A stretch of 44,778 bases of DNA from Gammaproteobacteria bacterium (GCA_003252455.1 QKED01000116.1:1-44778), one strand, 5' to 3'; shown: positions 27,601 to 39,130, numbered from the stretch's first letter. The notes: a model not told the origin generated them from the letters alone. Made by a program: numbers and translations.

Positions 27601-28110
27601 ATGGCAGGCTTTGAACAGACTCAGAACAGCGACGGTTTGCAGGAAAAGCTCATTACCGTTAACCGTGTTGCCAAAGTGGTTAAAGGTGGCCGTGTGTTCG
27701 GCTTCTCCGCCCTGGCAGTGGTCGGCGACGGTAAAGGCAGTGTCGGCTTTGGTACCGGCAAGGCACGTGAGGTCCCTGTGGCCATCTCTAAGGCGATGGA
27801 GAATGCACGCAAGAACATGCGTAAGGTCGACATCACCGACAACGGCACCCTGCAGTATCCCATGAGCGCTGAGCACGGTGCTGCAAAGGTCTACATGCAG
27901 CCCGCCTCCGAAGGTACTGGCGTTATCGCCGGTGGCGCAATGCGCGCCGTTTTCGAGGTGGTTGGCGTACACAACGTTCTCGCCAAGTGCATCGGTAGCA
28001 GCAACCCGATCAACGTGGTGCGTGCCACCATCAACGGTCTGACCGACATGCGCAGTCCCCAAGGGATGGCCAGCAAGCGCGGTAAGAGCGTTGCCGATAT
28101 CCTGGAGTAA
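27601..28110 (+). CDS. rpsE: 30S ribosomal protein S5
   Basis: Accuracy and mRNA-entry protein. It has 169 residues (E. coli 167), with the double-stranded RNA-binding fold core [19 protein letters not shown] and the C-terminal [19 protein letters not shown]. The rplR-rpsE-rpmD spacing is 11 and 3 bp. Confidence 0.98.
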   Translation: MAGFEQTQNSDGLQEKLITVNRVAKVVKGGRVFGFSALAVVGDGKGSVGFGTGKAREVPVAISKAMENARKNMRKVDITDNGTLQYPMSAEHGAAKVYMQPASEGTGVIAGGAMRAVFEVVGVHNVLAKCIGSSNPINVVRATINGLTDMRSPQGMASKRGKSVADILE

Positions 28111-28113
28111 ATC

Positions 28114-28299
28114 ATGTCTGACAAGATGGTTAAGCTGACCCTCGTGCGCAGCATGCACGGCCGTATCCCGGGTCATAAAGAGTGTGTGCGTGGCCTCGGC
28201 ATTCGCCGTATGCACCACACCGTCGAGGTAATCGACACCCCTGAGAACCGTGGGATGATCAATAAGGTCTCCTACATGCTCAAGGTCGAGGAGGCCTGA
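28114..28299 (+). CDS. rpmD: 50S ribosomal protein L30
   Basis: Small 50S protein that only part of the bacteria carry. It has 61 residues (E. coli 59), with [19 protein letters not shown]. One base separates its TGA from the rplO ATG. Confidence 0.97.
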   Translation: MSDKMVKLTLVRSMHGRIPGHKECVRGLGIRRMHHTVEVIDTPENRGMINKVSYMLKVEEA

Positions 28300-28300
28300 G

Positions 28301-28735
28301 ATGCGTCTGAATACCCTCAGCCCTAGTGCTGGCTCTAAGCCCAGCAAAAAGCGCCTCGGTCGCGGCATCGGTTCCGGCCTTGGTAAGACCAGCGGTCGTG
28401 GTCACAAGGGCCAAAAGGCCCGTGCCGGTGGCTACCACAAAGTTGGTTTCGAAGGCGGTCAGATGCCCATTCAGCGTCGTCTGCCTAAGATTGGCTTCAC
28501 CTCGCGTATGGCCCGTGACATTGAAGAGGTCCGCCTGAGCGAGCTCGCCACGATTGATGCCGACGTAATCGATATGCTGGTCCTGAAGAACGCTAATGTC
28601 ATCAAGCAGAACACCAAGCGCGTCAAGGTGATCCTCTCGGGTGCCATCGACCGTTCAGTGACCCTGCGTGGTGTTGCCGTGACCAAGGGTGCACGAGAAG
28701 CGATCGAAAATGCCGGCGGTAAAGTAGAGGCCTAA
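28301..28735 (+). CDS. rplO: 50S ribosomal protein L15
   Basis: Late-assembly 50S protein. It has 144 residues, as in E. coli, starting [20 protein letters not shown] followed by the glycine/lysine-rich [10 protein letters not shown] stretch. One base before the secY GTG. Confidence 0.98.
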   Translation: MRLNTLSPSAGSKPSKKRLGRGIGSGLGKTSGRGHKGQKARAGGYHKVGFEGGQMPIQRRLPKIGFTSRMARDIEEVRLSELATIDADVIDMLVLKNANVIKQNTKRVKVILSGAIDRSVTLRGVAVTKGAREAIENAGGKVEA

Positions 28736-28736
28736 C

Positions 28737-30083
28737 GTGAGCACAAACCGTTCTGCAGTTGCCGATGCATTGAACGCAGGTAAGTTCACTGAACTCAAAC
28801 AGCGCTTGCTGTTTGTGCTTGGTGCACTGCTTGTATTCCGCATTGGTACCCACATCCCGGTACCCGGTATCGACCCAATTGCGTTGGCCAAACTCTTTGA
28901 GGCGCAACGTGGGACGATCCTGGACATGTTCAACATGTTCTCGGGCGGTGCACTGCAGCGCTTCTCTGTGTTTGCACTGGGCATCATGCCCTACATCTCT
29001 GCCTCTATTATTGTTCAGTTGCTCACTAAGGTTTCGCCGAAGCTCGAGCAACTGAACAAAGAGGGCGCATCGGGTCGTCGCAAGATTACTCAGTACACCC
29101 GTCTAGGTACATTGGTACTTGCCACATTCCAATCCTTTGGTGTGGCTGTGATGCTTGAATCGCAGCAGGCCGGTGGGCTGCCCGTCGTTATCGACCCAGG
29201 TATTCTCTTCCGTGTTGTTACGGCGGCAACCCTTGTCACTGGCACGATGTTCCTCATGTGGCTGGGTGAGCAGGTCACCGAGCGTGGCATCGGGAATGGT
29301 ATCTCGATGATCATCTTCGCTGGTATCGTCGCTGGCCTGCCTACTGCCATTGGCGGTACGTTGCAGTTGGTGAGTACCGGTGAGATGAACGCAGGCATGA
29401 TCATCTTACTTTTCGCCCTGGCCCTCGGTGTAACAGCCTTCGTTGTTTATGTCGAGCGCGGACAGCGTCGCATTACAGTTAACTATGCCAAACGTCAGCA
29501 GGGTCGCAAGGTTTTCGCAGCGCAGTCATCGCATCTGCCGCTCAAGTTGAATATGTCCGGCGTTATTCCGCCGATCTTTGCATCAAGCATCATCCTCTTC
29601 CCCGCGACCCTGGGTGGTTGGCTGGGCAATATCGAAGGTATGGGCTGGCTGCAGGACATCGCTTCCACGCTCTCTCCGGGTCAGCCACTTTACGTGTTGG
29701 CCTATGCCGTGGCGATTGTCTTCTTCTGTTTCTTCTATACCGCGCTGATGTTCAATCCGCGCGAAACAGCGGACCAGCTCAAGCGGTCGGGTGCGTTCGT
29801 ACCCGGTATCCGGCCTGGCGAGCAGACCGCAAAGTACATTGATTCGATCCTCGGCAAGCTGACCCTCGCAGGTGCTGTCTATATCACCCTGGTCTGTCTG
29901 CTACCTGAGTTCCTCATCCTCTGGTGGAATGTACCTTTCTACTTCGGTGGGACCTCACTGCTGATTATCGTCGTCGTGGTGATGGACTTCATGGCGCAGA
30001 TGCAGAGCCACTTGATGTCACACCAGTATGAGGGCCTGCTGAAGAAGGCCAATCTCAAAGGCCAGGGTCGCCCAGGTCTGTAA
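28737..30083 (+). CDS. secY: Preprotein translocase subunit SecY
   Basis: Pore-forming subunit of the SecYEG channel, ten membrane helices. It has 448 residues (E. coli 443). Visible are the N-terminal [10 protein letters not shown], the plug region [21 protein letters not shown], and the cytosolic loops [16 protein letters not shown] and [20 protein letters not shown]. The GTG start one base after rplO and the lack of its own ribosome-binding space suggest coupled translation at a lower rate than the ribosomal genes. Confidence 0.98.
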   Translation: MSTNRSAVADALNAGKFTELKQRLLFVLGALLVFRIGTHIPVPGIDPIALAKLFEAQRGTILDMFNMFSGGALQRFSVFALGIMPYISASIIVQLLTKVSPKLEQLNKEGASGRRKITQYTRLGTLVLATFQSFGVAVMLESQQAGGLPVVIDPGILFRVVTAATLVTGTMFLMWLGEQVTERGIGNGISMIIFAGIVAGLPTAIGGTLQLVSTGEMNAGMIILLFALALGVTAFVVYVERGQRRITVNYAKRQQGRKVFAAQSSHLPLKLNMSGVIPPIFASSIILFPATLGGWLGNIEGMGWLQDIASTLSPGQPLYVLAYAVAIVFFCFFYTALMFNPRETADQLKRSGAFVPGIRPGEQTAKYIDSILGKLTLAGAVYITLVCLLPEFLILWWNVPFYFGGTSLLIIVVVVMDFMAQMQSHLMSHQYEGLLKKANLKGQGRPGL

Positions 30084-30113
30084 CAGTAACCCCTTGTAGT
30101 TTGGAGTTGAGTC

Positions 30114-30230
30114 ATGAAGGTTCGTGCTTCTGTGAAAAAGATCTGCCGTAATTGCAAGATCATCAAGCGCAACGGCACCGTGCGTGTGATCTGTTCTACC
30201 GACCAGCGTCACAAGCAGCGCCAAGGCTAA
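30114..30230 (+). CDS. rpmJ: 50S ribosomal protein L36, zinc-binding type
   Basis: The smallest ribosomal protein, 38 codons, between secY and the alpha operon. The translation begins [20 protein letters not shown] and ends [11 protein letters not shown]. The zinc ligands C11, C14, C27 and H32 are all present, so this is the zinc-dependent (C-plus) form, controlled by Zur in some bacteria through a zinc-free paralogue elsewhere. TTGGAG stands before ATG. It closes the spc group. Confidence 0.96.
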   Translation: MKVRASVKKICRNCKIIKRNGTVRVICSTDQRHKQRQG

Positions 30231-30251
30231 GCGCACAACGGCTGGCGGTAC

Positions 30252-30280
30252 TTGCCTGCAGCCGAGTGAATCGTTACAAT
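30252..30280 (+). promoter_or_regulatory. Sigma-70 promoter of the alpha operon
   Basis: TTGCCT (30252-30257), a 17-bp spacer and TACAAT (30275-30280), 62 bp before rpsM. The spacer of 112 bp between rpmJ and rpsM would hold the leader in which, in E. coli, S4 binds a pseudoknot to repress rpsM; I did not establish that fold here. Confidence 0.72.
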
Positions 30281-30342
30281 AGCGTGTTTCACGGCAAGGT
30301 TTACCCCGCCGTCAGTTAAAGAGTTAATGGAGAGTTTCTTCA

Positions 30343-30699
<357 letters not shown>

Positions 30700-30717
30700 T
30701 CCAGCAAAAAGCTAACC

Positions 30718-30748
30718 CGCGGGGCCTAGCCGCTTGCTAGGCCCCGCG
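30718..30748 (+). repeat. Perfect 13-bp hairpin between rpsM and rpsK
   Basis: CGCGGGGCCTAGC (30718-30730) and GCTAGGCCCCGCG (30736-30748) pair perfectly around CGCTT. It is very GC-rich and has no T-run (CACTATTCTTC follows), so it is not a classical terminator. It fills most of a 73-bp gap in an operon whose other gaps are short, and may be a processing, stability or regulatory element. Confidence 0.75.
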
Positions 30749-30772
30749 CACTATTCTTCAGGGCAGTGAATC

Positions 30773-31162
30773 ATGGCTAAACCGACTCCTCGGAATCGCA
30801 AGAAGGTCAAGAAGAATGTGGCTGATGGCATCGCCCACGTCCACGCTTCTTTTAACAACACCATCATTACCATCACCGACCGTCAGGGTAACGCCCTGTG
30901 CTGGGCCACCTCAGGTGGCTCCGGTTTCCGCGGTTCGCGTAAGAGCACCCCGTTCGCAGCGCAGGTTGCTGCCGAGCGCGCGGGTACCACTGCGAAAGAG
31001 TTCGGTATGAAGAACCTCGAGGTGTGGGTCAAGGGCCCGGGCCCGGGTCGTGATTCAGCAGTCCGCGCCCTGAACAACATCGGTTTCAAGATCACCAATA
31101 TCGCCGACGTGACGCCTATCCCGCACAACGGGTGCCGTCCGCCGAAGAAGCGTCGCGTTTAA
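30773..31162 (+). CDS. rpsK: 30S ribosomal protein S11
   Basis: Platform protein lining the mRNA exit. It has 129 residues, as in E. coli, with [20 protein letters not shown] and the C-terminal [16 protein letters not shown], which holds the Asn-Gly pair that becomes isoaspartate in E. coli. Confidence 0.98.
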   Translation: MAKPTPRNRKKVKKNVADGIAHVHASFNNTIITITDRQGNALCWATSGGSGFRGSRKSTPFAAQVAAERAGTTAKEFGMKNLEVWVKGPGPGRDSAVRALNNIGFKITNIADVTPIPHNGCRPPKKRRV

Positions 31163-31180
31163 GCCTGGAGGGTATAGAGA

Positions 31181-31807
31181 GTGGCTAGATATATCGGTTC
31201 CAAGTGCCGCCTGTGCCGTCGCGAGAGCGAGAAGCTCTTCCTCAAGGGTGCCAAGTGCTTCTCCAGCAAGTGCCCTATCGAGAGCCGTCCGTTCCCTCCT
31301 GGTCAGCATGGTCAGAAGCGTCAGCGTGTCTCTGAATACGCTCGTCAGTTGCGTGAAAAGCAGAAGCTGCGTCGTATCTACGGTGTACTCGAGAAGCAGT
31401 TCCGCCTCTACTATGCCGAGGCTGATCGTCAGCGCGGTTCCACCGGTGAGAATCTCCTGCGTCTGCTCGAGTCACGTCTCGACAACGTCGTCTACCGTAT
31501 GGGTTTTGGTGCCTCGCGTACCGAGGCTCGTCAGCTGGTGCGCCACAATGGTATCAGTGTGAATGGTAAGAAGGTGAACATCCCCTCTTACCAGGTCTCT
31601 CCCTCCGATGTCATCTCTGTCAGCGCCCGTGCAAATGAGCAACTGCGTGTCAAGGGTGCCCTCGAGATGGCCGCCCAGCGTGACTTCCCCGAGTGGATGG
31701 ATGTCGACGTCAACAAGATGCAGGGCGTCTACAAGGCCTACCCCGATCGCAGTGACCTGCCCGCCGAGATCCAGGAACAGCTCGTCGTCGAGCTCTACTC
31801 CAAGTAA
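31181..31807 (+). CDS. rpsD: 30S ribosomal protein S4
   Basis: Assembly initiator of the 16S 5' domain and, in E. coli, repressor of the alpha operon. It has 208 residues (E. coli 206), with the S4 RNA-binding domain [20 protein letters not shown]. The N-terminal [15 protein letters not shown] with later cysteines looks like the zinc-binding C-plus form. The GTG start is preceded by GGAGGGTA. Confidence 0.98.
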   Translation: MARYIGSKCRLCRRESEKLFLKGAKCFSSKCPIESRPFPPGQHGQKRQRVSEYARQLREKQKLRRIYGVLEKQFRLYYAEADRQRGSTGENLLRLLESRLDNVVYRMGFGASRTEARQLVRHNGISVNGKKVNIPSYQVSPSDVISVSARANEQLRVKGALEMAAQRDFPEWMDVDVNKMQGVYKAYPDRSDLPAEIQEQLVVELYSK

Positions 31808-31893
31808 GGTCTCAGGCTGCATAAGGCTCGGCCTTAGCAGGGTGCTGATTCAGGGCGTTCGCCTAGTTTGGATACAAATAGTGGGGGCTGTAG

Positions 31894-32898
31894 ATGACGG
31901 GCTCGGTAGGAGATTTGCTTAAACCTCGCCTCGTGGGCGTGCAGAAGGTTGCAGACAACTGCGCCAAGGTGACGTTGGAGCCGCTTGAGCGCGGTTTCGG
32001 TCATACTCTGGGTAGCGCACTGCGTCGCATTCTGCTCTCATCCATGACCGGCGCCGCCATTGTCGAGGCGGAGATCGAGGGTGTACTCCATGAGTACACC
32101 ACCGTTGAGGGCGTGCAGGAGGATGTCATCGAGATCCTCCTCAACCTCAAGGGTGTGGCGATGAAGATGAACGCCCGCGAAGAGGCCCTGCTCACCCTGA
32201 GTAAAAAGGGGCCCGGTATCATCACCGCTGGCGACATCCAGCTCGATCACGATATCGAGCTGATCAACCCTGAGCACGTCATTGCCCACCTGACCAAGTC
32301 CGGTGAGCTGAACATGACCCTCAAGGTTACTAAGGGCCGTGGTTATCAGCCGTCCAACACCCGCGCCGAGGCCGACGACGAGAGTCGTCCGATCGGTCGC
32401 CTGTTGTTGGATGCCTCCTTCAGCCCTGTGCTGCGCGTCGCTTACACCGTCGAGCGTGCCCGTGTCGAGCAGCGCACAGACCTGGACAAGCTGGTCATCG
32501 AGATCGAGACCAACGGTACCATCGAGGCCGAAGAGGCGATCCGCAAGGCTGCTACGATCCTTCAGGATCAGCTCTCAGCCTTCGTCGATCTCGAGGGTCG
32601 TGACGATGCTAAGCCGAAGCAGGAAGAGCCCGAGGTCGACCCGCTGCTACTGCGTCCGGTAGATGACCTGGAGCTGACCGTCCGCTCTGCTAACTGCCTC
32701 AAGGCAGAGAACATCTACTACATCGGTGACCTGATTCAGCGCACCGAGGTAGAGCTGCTCAAGACCCCGAACCTGGGCAAGAAGTCGCTGACCGAGATCA
32801 AGGATGTACTGGCTAACCGTGGCCTCTCCCTCGGCATGCGCCTGGAGAACTGGCCGCCGCCCGGTTTGAAGAAACAGGACGAAGAGAAGGCCAAGTAA
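31894..32898 (+). CDS. rpoA: DNA-directed RNA polymerase subunit alpha
   Basis: Dimerises to scaffold RNA polymerase; its C-terminal domain contacts UP elements and activators. It has 334 residues (E. coli 329), with the N-terminal [20 protein letters not shown], an acidic linker near 245-250 and the CTD with [20 protein letters not shown] and [10 protein letters not shown]. It is 86 bp after rpsD and 52 bp before rplQ. Confidence 0.99.
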   Translation: MTGSVGDLLKPRLVGVQKVADNCAKVTLEPLERGFGHTLGSALRRILLSSMTGAAIVEAEIEGVLHEYTTVEGVQEDVIEILLNLKGVAMKMNAREEALLTLSKKGPGIITAGDIQLDHDIELINPEHVIAHLTKSGELNMTLKVTKGRGYQPSNTRAEADDESRPIGRLLLDASFSPVLRVAYTVERARVEQRTDLDKLVIEIETNGTIEAEEAIRKAATILQDQLSAFVDLEGRDDAKPKQEEPEVDPLLLRPVDDLELTVRSANCLKAENIYYIGDLIQRTEVELLKTPNLGKKSLTEIKDVLANRGLSLGMRLENWPPPGLKKQDEEKAK

Positions 32899-32950
32899 GC
32901 CCTCTTCGCAGTAAGAATACAGATTTCACGAGAGTTTAAGGAATTTAGCC

Positions 32951-33358
32951 ATGCGTCACCGCCAATCCGGTCGTCAGCTGAACCGCAACAGCAGCCATCG
33001 TAAGGCCATGTTCAAGAACATGGCTGCATCTCTGATCGGACACGAGATGATCAAGACCACTGTGCCCAAGGCGAAGGAGCTGCGCCGTGTGGCCGAGCCG
33101 CTGATCACCCTGGCCAAGGTCGACTCCGTTGCCAACCGCCGTCTGGCCTTTGCCCGTCTGCGCGACCGTGACGCAGTGACCAAGCTCTTCGAGGAGCTGG
33201 GCCCCCGCTACTCTGAGCGTCCCGGCGGTTACCTGCGTATCCTCAAGTGCGGCTTCCGCCCTGGTGACAAGGCCCCTATGGCCTATGTCGAGCTGGTGGA
33301 CCGCCCGATGCCCGCTGAAGCCTCTGGCGAGGCGGGTGCCGAGGCCTCCGCAGAGTAA
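32951..33358 (+). CDS. rplQ: 50S ribosomal protein L17
   Basis: Tunnel-exit-side 50S protein. It has 135 residues (E. coli 127), starting [20 protein letters not shown], with an Ala/Glu-rich C-terminal extension (from about residue 120) that looks dispensable. Last gene of the alpha operon, followed directly by a strong terminator. Confidence 0.98.
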   Translation: MRHRQSGRQLNRNSSHRKAMFKNMAASLIGHEMIKTTVPKAKELRRVAEPLITLAKVDSVANRRLAFARLRDRDAVTKLFEELGPRYSERPGGYLRILKCGFRPGDKAPMAYVELVDRPMPAEASGEAGAEASAE

Positions 33359-33393
33359 CTGCTGCGTGGTCTGGAGACCACGTGGTTGCTAGT

Positions 33394-33424
33394 AAAAAGG
33401 CCGGGTCAGCGACCCGGCCTTTTT
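33394..33424 (+). terminator. Rho-independent terminator of the alpha operon
   Basis: GGCCGGGTC (33399-33407) and GACCCGGCC (33411-33419) form a perfect 9-bp stem with loop AGC, preceded by A5 and followed by T5. A smaller hairpin, GTGGTC/GACCAC (33366-33381), stands just before it. Confidence 0.93.
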
Positions 33425-33489
33425 GCGTCTGTGGGGTCTCCATCCTGAGGCTGGTCTGTATTCACATGGATGGCGTAACGTTCTAAGCG

Positions 33490-34218
33490 ATGAGTATCGT
33501 CTACACCTATACCGACTTTGGCGCGCACGGCCCCTATCTGGCCCAGATGCACACCGCCCTACTGCTGGGGGGTGTGGATAGCCCGGTGCTGCATCTGCTC
33601 AACGATGCCCCCGCATGCAACCCGTACGCCTCTGCCTATCTGCTGGCGGCGCTGTTCACTCACATACCTCAGGGTTCGGTTTTACTCGGCGTGGTAGACC
33701 CGGGTGTCGGCTCTCCGTACAGGCGTCCTCTCTGTATGCAGGTCGGTGGTCGCTGGTTAGTCGGGCCCGACAACGGTCTCTTTTCCCGTGTTGCCGCCTC
33801 AACTCCAGACGTACGGGCCTTCGAGATCCTCTGGCGCCCCGAACGACTGAGCCGGAGTTTTCATGGTCGTGACCTCTTCGCCCCGGTTGTGGCGATGCTG
33901 GCCAAGGGTGTGATACCAAACGTGAGGGAGATCGATGAATGGGTCGGTAGAGAGTGGTCCGATGAGGTAGCCGAGGTGATCTATCTCGACCACTATGGAA
34001 ACGCCTTCACCGGGCTTAAGGCAGCGGCGCACCCGAAACAAGGTTTGGCCATCGCTGGTCAGTGCATCATGCGTGCAGAGACCTTCAGCGACACCCCTGT
34101 CGGTACTCCTCTCTGCTATGGCAACGCCTGTGGACTACTAGAGATCGCCGTCAACCAGGGCCGAGCCGATACGCAGCTAGGTGTGTCGATCGGGACCTCG
34201 GTCACCCTGCTCGATTGA
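33490..34218 (+). CDS. SAM hydroxide adenosyltransferase (DUF62, chlorinase/fluorinase fold)
   Basis: Family members hydrolyse S-adenosyl-L-methionine to adenosine and methionine. The 242-residue protein shows TDFG (8-11), VVDPGVG (68-74), GPDNGL (92-97), [10 protein letters not shown] (123-132) and DHYGN (167-171). D70 and H125 match two of the family's catalytic triad; the arginine that should follow the DPGVG loop is at 78, one residue later than I recall as usual. No halogenase-type insertion is visible, so a hydrolase is far more likely than a halogenase. The last 17 bases overlap uvrA tail to tail, with no terminator between them. Physiological role unknown. Confidence 0.88.
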   Translation: MSIVYTYTDFGAHGPYLAQMHTALLLGGVDSPVLHLLNDAPACNPYASAYLLAALFTHIPQGSVLLGVVDPGVGSPYRRPLCMQVGGRWLVGPDNGLFSRVAASTPDVRAFEILWRPERLSRSFHGRDLFAPVVAMLAKGVIPNVREIDEWVGREWSDEVAEVIYLDHYGNAFTGLKAAAHPKQGLAIAGQCIMRAETFSDTPVGTPLCYGNACGLLEIAVNQGRADTQLGVSIGTSVTLLD

Positions 34219-37030
34219 GTAGTGGGCGCAGGAAGCGGCCTGTGTGCGAGTCGGCAAAGTCGCACAGTGCCTCGGGTGTACCACTGAAGATGAGTTGACC
34301 ACCACGCTCGCCGCCCTCTGGGCCCATGTCGAGCAGCCAATCGGCGGTCTTGATCACATCGAGATTGTGTTCGATCACGACCAGGGTATTACCGGCGTCG
34401 CGCAGCCGATGCAGTACGCCGAGGAGCTGTTCGATGTCGTAGAAGTGCAGACCGGTAGTGGGCTCGTCGAGGATATAGAGGGTGTTGCCGGTGTCGCGCT
34501 TGGAGAGTTCACGCGCCAACTTCACCCGCTGCGCCTCGCCACCTGAGAGCGTGGTCGCGCTCTGACCCAGGCGGATGTAGGTGAGACCCACGTCGATCAA
34601 CGTCTGCAGCTTACGCGCGACCGGTGGCACGGGGTCGAAGAAATCGCGTGCCTCCTCTACTGTCATCTCCAGCACCTCGTAGATGTTGCGACCTTTGTAC
34701 TGCACCTCTAGGGTTTCGCGGTTGTAGCGCTTACCCTTGCAGATGTCGCAGGGCACGTAGATGTCTGGCAGGAAGTGCATCTCCACCTTGATCAGCCCAT
34801 CGCCTTGACACGCCTCGCAGCGACCACCCTTGACGTTGAAGCTGAAGCGGCCCGGACCGTAGCCACGTGCACGGGCCTCCTGGGTCCCCGCGAAGAGTTC
34901 GCGGATGGGGGTGAAGAGCCCAGTGTAGGTGGCCGGATTGGAGCGCGGTGTGCGGCCGATGGGGGACTGGTCGATATCGACCACCTTGTCGAACTGCTCC
35001 AAACCGACGATCTCGGCGCAGGGGGCCGGGTCTTCACCGCCGCCGTTAATGGTCAGGGCGGCGTGGCGGTAGAGGGTGTCATTGATCAAGGTCGATTTGC
35101 CGGAGCCTGAGACGCCGGTGACGCAGGTGAACAGCCCTACGGGGATGTCCGCATTGACCCCCTTGAGATTGTTTCCACTTGCCCCGCGAATCGACAGTTG
35201 CCGTGCCGGGTCGGGCTGATAGCGCTCCTCGGGCACCTCAATGGCGCGTTGGCCACTGAGATAGGCGCCGGTGAGCGAGGTCGGGTGGGCGATGATCTCC
35301 GCTGGTGTCCCGGCGGCGACGATCTCGCCACCGTGGCTGCCGGCACCTGGGCCGATGTCGACCACATGGTCGGCCGCGCGGATGGCATCCTCGTCGTGCT
35401 CGACGACGATCACTGTGTTGCCCAGGTCACGCAGGTGAAACAGCGTCTGCAGCAGGCGTTCGTTGTCGCGCTGGTGCAGACCGATGCTCGGTTCATCGAG
35501 GATATACATCACCCCGACCAGACCTGCACCGATCTGACTCGCCAGGCGGATACGCTGGGCCTCGCCACCCGAGAGGGTGTCGGCGCTACGGTCGAGGGTG
35601 AGGTAGTCGAGGCCGACGTTGACTAGGAACGAGAGGCGCTGGGCGATCTCTTTACGGATCTTTTCGGCGATCTCTCCACGCCATCCGGGCAGGGTGAGGT
35701 TGGTGAAGAAGGCCATGGCACGACCGACGGGGAGGGCGCTGAGCTGGCTCAGGTCCTGGTCGGCCACATAGACGTGGCGTGCTGCCTGGTTGAGACGGCT
35801 ACCACCACACTCTGGGCAGCGCTGGAAGGAGAGGAACTTGGCCAGCTCCTCGCGTACCGCGCTCGACTCGGTCTCGCGGTAGCGCCGTTCTAGGTTGGTG
35901 ATCACCCCCTCGAAGGGGTGGGTGCGCGTGTAGCGGTTGCCCTTGGCACCGATATAGGTCATCTCGATCTCGGCCTTACCACTCCCGTGCAGGATCACCT
36001 TGCGGTGCTTAGGGTCGAGCTGCTCGAAGGGGAGGTCGATGTCGAAGCCGTAGTGGTCCGCCAGACTGGTGAGCATCTGGAAGTAGTAGGCGTTACGCCG
36101 GTCCCAGCCACGGATGGCCCCGCTGGCGAGGCTCATCTCCGGGTGACTGACCACGCGCGATTCGTCGAAGAACTGCCGGGTGCCGAGGCCATCACAGCTC
36201 GGGCAGGCCCCTGCCGGGTTGTTGAAGGAGAAGAGCCGTGGTTCGAGCTCGTTTAGCGCGTAGCCGCACTCGGGGCAGGCATAGCGCGCGGAGAACATCA
36301 GCTCGGCGCCAGCGCCCTCCATCGGCACCACCAGGGCGATGCCGTCGGCCAGCTCCAGGCAGGTCTCGATACTGTCGGCCAGGCGCCCCTCGATCCCTGC
36401 ACGCACCTTGAAGCGGTCGATCACCACCTCGATAGTGTGCTTCTTGCGCAGCTCCAGTTCGGGGGCCATGTCCAGCTCCACCACGCTGCCGTTGATGCGT
36501 GCACGCACATAACCCTTGGCGCGCAACTCATCGAGCAGCTGCAGGTGCTCACCCTTGCGCTCGCGCACCACCGGGGCGAGCAGCATCAGCTTGCTCTCCT
36601 CGGGCAGGGCCATGATCTGGTCGACCATCTGGCTCACCGTCTGCGCCTCCAGCACGTGACCGTGCTCGGGGCAGCGCGGCTCACCGGCGCGGGCGAAGAG
36701 CAGACGCAGGTAGTCGTAGATCTCGGTCACCGTGCCGACGGTGGAGCGCGGGTTGTGCGAGGTGGACTTCTGCTCGATGGAGATGGCCGGGGAGAGCCCC
36801 TCGATGTGGTCGATGTCGGGCTTCTCCATCATCGACAGGAACTGCCGCGCGTAGGCGCTCAGCGACTCGACGTAGCGCCGCTGCCCCTCGGCGTAGATGG
36901 TGTCGAAGGCGAGCGACGACTTACCGGAGCCGGAGAGGCCGGTGAAGACGATCAGCTTGTCGCGCGGCAGGTCGAGGTCGACCCCCTTGAGGTTGTGGGT
37001 GCGTGCCCCACGGATGAGTATCCTGTCCAT
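34202..37030 (-). CDS. uvrA: Excinuclease ABC subunit A
   Basis: Damage-sensing ATPase of nucleotide excision repair; loads UvrB on lesions. It has 942 residues (E. coli 940), with two ABC modules: Walker [10 protein letters not shown] (31-39) and GVSGSGKST (about 639-647), signatures LSGGEAQR near 486 and 827, and ILDEPS/ILDEPT Walker B motifs. Zinc modules CPEC...CPSC (about 250-285) and CEAC...CDIC (about 738-766) are complete. The only gene of known function here on the minus strand. I see no LexA box (CTGT-N8-ACAG) in the 109 bp before its start, unlike E. coli uvrA. Confidence 0.98.
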   Translation of the reverse strand: MDRILIRGARTHNLKGVDLDLPRDKLIVFTGLSGSGKSSLAFDTIYAEGQRRYVESLSAYARQFLSMMEKPDIDHIEGLSPAISIEQKSTSHNPRSTVGTVTEIYDYLRLLFARAGEPRCPEHGHVLEAQTVSQMVDQIMALPEESKLMLLAPVVRERKGEHLQLLDELRAKGYVRARINGSVVELDMAPELELRKKHTIEVVIDRFKVRAGIEGRLADSIETCLELADGIALVVPMEGAGAELMFSARYACPECGYALNELEPRLFSFNNPAGACPSCDGLGTRQFFDESRVVSHPEMSLASGAIRGWDRRNAYYFQMLTSLADHYGFDIDLPFEQLDPKHRKVILHGSGKAEIEMTYIGAKGNRYTRTHPFEGVITNLERRYRETESSAVREELAKFLSFQRCPECGGSRLNQAARHVYVADQDLSQLSALPVGRAMAFFTNLTLPGWRGEIAEKIRKEIAQRLSFLVNVGLDYLTLDRSADTLSGGEAQRIRLASQIGAGLVGVMYILDEPSIGLHQRDNERLLQTLFHLRDLGNTVIVVEHDEDAIRAADHVVDIGPGAGSHGGEIVAAGTPAEIIAHPTSLTGAYLSGQRAIEVPEERYQPDPARQLSIRGASGNNLKGVNADIPVGLFTCVTGVSGSGKSTLINDTLYRHAALTINGGGEDPAPCAEIVGLEQFDKVVDIDQSPIGRTPRSNPATYTGLFTPIRELFAGTQEARARGYGPGRFSFNVKGGRCEACQGDGLIKVEMHFLPDIYVPCDICKGKRYNRETLEVQYKGRNIYEVLEMTVEEARDFFDPVPPVARKLQTLIDVGLTYIRLGQSATTLSGGEAQRVKLARELSKRDTGNTLYILDEPTTGLHFYDIEQLLGVLHRLRDAGNTLVVIEHNLDVIKTADWLLDMGPEGGERGGQLIFSGTPEALCDFADSHTGRFLRPLLNRAG

Positions 37031-37055
37031 GCCGTTTTCCGCTCGGATCCGAACC

Positions 37056-37065
37056 TGCTAATATA
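37056..37065. promoter_or_regulatory. AT-rich -10-like island between uvrA and the MFS gene
   Basis: The GC-rich divergent spacer contains one AT island, TGCTAATATA. Read forward it is an extended -10 (TGC TAATAT at 37059-37064); read in reverse it offers TATATT (37065-37060) for uvrA. Neither has a good -35. It is the only plausible promoter core in the spacer. Confidence 0.4.
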
Positions 37066-37139
37066 CGCCGCGTCCCACACCTCGCGCAAAGTGCCGCGCC
37101 GCCAGCCTACCGCCGGACGTGGCCCATCGGAACGCCCCC

Positions 37140-38513
37140 ATGAACGACCCTCAGATGACCCCGGCGGAGCGTCGCGCCGCCCTCTCTCTCGCCGCCATCT
37201 TCGCCCTGCGCATGCTCGGGCTGTTCATGATCCTGCCGGTCTTCGCCCTCTACGCCGAAGAGCTGCCAGGGGTCACACCGACCCTGGTCGGCCTCGCCAT
37301 CGGCATCTATGGCCTTACCCAGGCGGCGCTGCAGATCCCGTTCGGCATGCTCTCCGACCGTATCGGGCGTAAGCCGGTGATCATCGGTGGTCTGCTGGTG
37401 TTCGCCTGCGGCAGTGTGGTGGCCGCCACGGCGGGGGATATCCACCTGATCATCCTCGGTCGTGCCATTCAAGGCGCCGGGGCCATCGCCGCCGCCATCA
37501 TGGCCCTCGCCGCCGACCTCACCCGCGAGGAGCACCGCGTCAAGGCGATGGGGCTCATCGGCGTCAGTATCGGCATGGCCTTTCTCGCCGCCATGGTGCT
37601 CGGCCCGATCCTCGGTGGTCTCATCGGTGTGCCGGGCATCTTTTGGTTCACCGCCGTGCTCGCGTTGATCGGTATCGGCGTGGTCGCCCTAGTGGTGCCC
37701 GACCCAGCCCACAGCAGCGTGCACCGCGACGCCGAGGCGGTCCCCGCACTGTTCAAAGACGTGTTGCGTGACCCGCAGCTGCTGCGTCTCGACTTCGGCA
37801 TCCTGGTGCTGCACATGAGTCTCACCGCCGCCTTCGTCGCCATGCCCACCGCCCTACGCGACGCGGGGCTCGATGTCGGTCACCACTGGCTGGTGTACCT
37901 GCCGGTGATGGTGTTGGCGATGGGCGCCATGGTCCCCTTCATCATCATCGCCGAGAAGCGACGCAGGCTGAAGCCGGTGGTCATCGGTGCCATCGCCCTG
38001 CTCGGGCTCACCCAGCTGGCGCTTGCCCTCTGGCACCAGTATCTGTGGGTCATCGCCGTGTTGCTGTTTCTCTACTTCACCGCGTTCAACCTGCTGGAGG
38101 CGTCGCTCCCCTCGTTGGTGGCGAAGTTCGCCCCCACCCAGGCCAAGGGCACGGCCATGGGGGTCTACTCCAGTTCCCAGTTCATCGGCGCCTTCATCGG
38201 CGGGGTGATCGGTGGCTGGGCCTTCGGCACCTACCACTACGCCGGACTCTACACCCTCACCGGGCTGCTCATCCTGCTCTGGCTCGCCGCTGCGGTGAGC
38301 ATGGCCAGGCCGCAACACCTCGCCACCCACATGCTGCTCGTCGGCGAGCTGAGCGAGGCCGAGCGCGACGCCATCACCGCCCGCCTGCTCGGTATGGAGG
38401 GCGTGGCCGAGGCGGCCATCAATCCCGAGGACGGCATCGCCTACCTGCGCGTCGACAGTCGCACTGTCGACTATGCCGCCCTCGACGCCCTGGCCCTGCC
38501 GGAACCCACCTAG
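37140..38513 (+). CDS. MFS transporter, YajR-like with C-terminal ferredoxin-like domain
   Basis: A 457-residue inner-membrane permease of the major facilitator superfamily, twelve predicted helices, with motif A GMLSDRIGRKPVI after helix 2 and the start RRAALSLAAIFALRMLG. After helix 12 (ends near residue 390) comes a soluble domain (LVGELSEAERDAITARLL to the end) that looks like the YAM domain of E. coli YajR (454 aa). The substrate is unknown. ATG 37140 is preferred; a GTG at 37119 adds seven unconserved residues. It sits between uvrA and ssb as in pseudomonads. Confidence 0.85.
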   Translation: MNDPQMTPAERRAALSLAAIFALRMLGLFMILPVFALYAEELPGVTPTLVGLAIGIYGLTQAALQIPFGMLSDRIGRKPVIIGGLLVFACGSVVAATAGDIHLIILGRAIQGAGAIAAAIMALAADLTREEHRVKAMGLIGVSIGMAFLAAMVLGPILGGLIGVPGIFWFTAVLALIGIGVVALVVPDPAHSSVHRDAEAVPALFKDVLRDPQLLRLDFGILVLHMSLTAAFVAMPTALRDAGLDVGHHWLVYLPVMVLAMGAMVPFIIIAEKRRRLKPVVIGAIALLGLTQLALALWHQYLWVIAVLLFLYFTAFNLLEASLPSLVAKFAPTQAKGTAMGVYSSSQFIGAFIGGVIGGWAFGTYHYAGLYTLTGLLILLWLAAAVSMARPQHLATHMLLVGELSEAERDAITARLLGMEGVAEAAINPEDGIAYLRVDSRTVDYAALDALALPEPT

Positions 38514-38551
38514 GGTGGACGTGGTGAAGGGTGCGCGTCTGAGCGCGCCCC

Positions 38552-38560
38552 TGTTACAAT
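38552..38560 (+). promoter_or_regulatory. Extended -10 element upstream of ssb
   Basis: TGT followed by TACAAT (38555-38560), 65 bp before the ssb start, forms an extended -10. The expected -35 position (38532-38537) is TGCGCG, a poor match. No LexA-type palindrome is visible nearby. Confidence 0.45.
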
Positions 38561-38624
38561 CGCCGCTCGGGTCAGGACTACCCGCCACCCTATATCGAAT
38601 AACCCAAGACCCAAGGGAGAGCCC

Positions 38625-39110
<486 letters not shown>

Positions 39111-39130
39111 GCCGACACGGCGACGCGCAA

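Noticed and set aside
33490-34218. A SAM-dependent fluorinase or chlorinase
   Set aside because: The fold is shared, but the sequence has no visible halogenase-type insertion and sits in a housekeeping context; the hydrolase (DUF62) assignment fits better.
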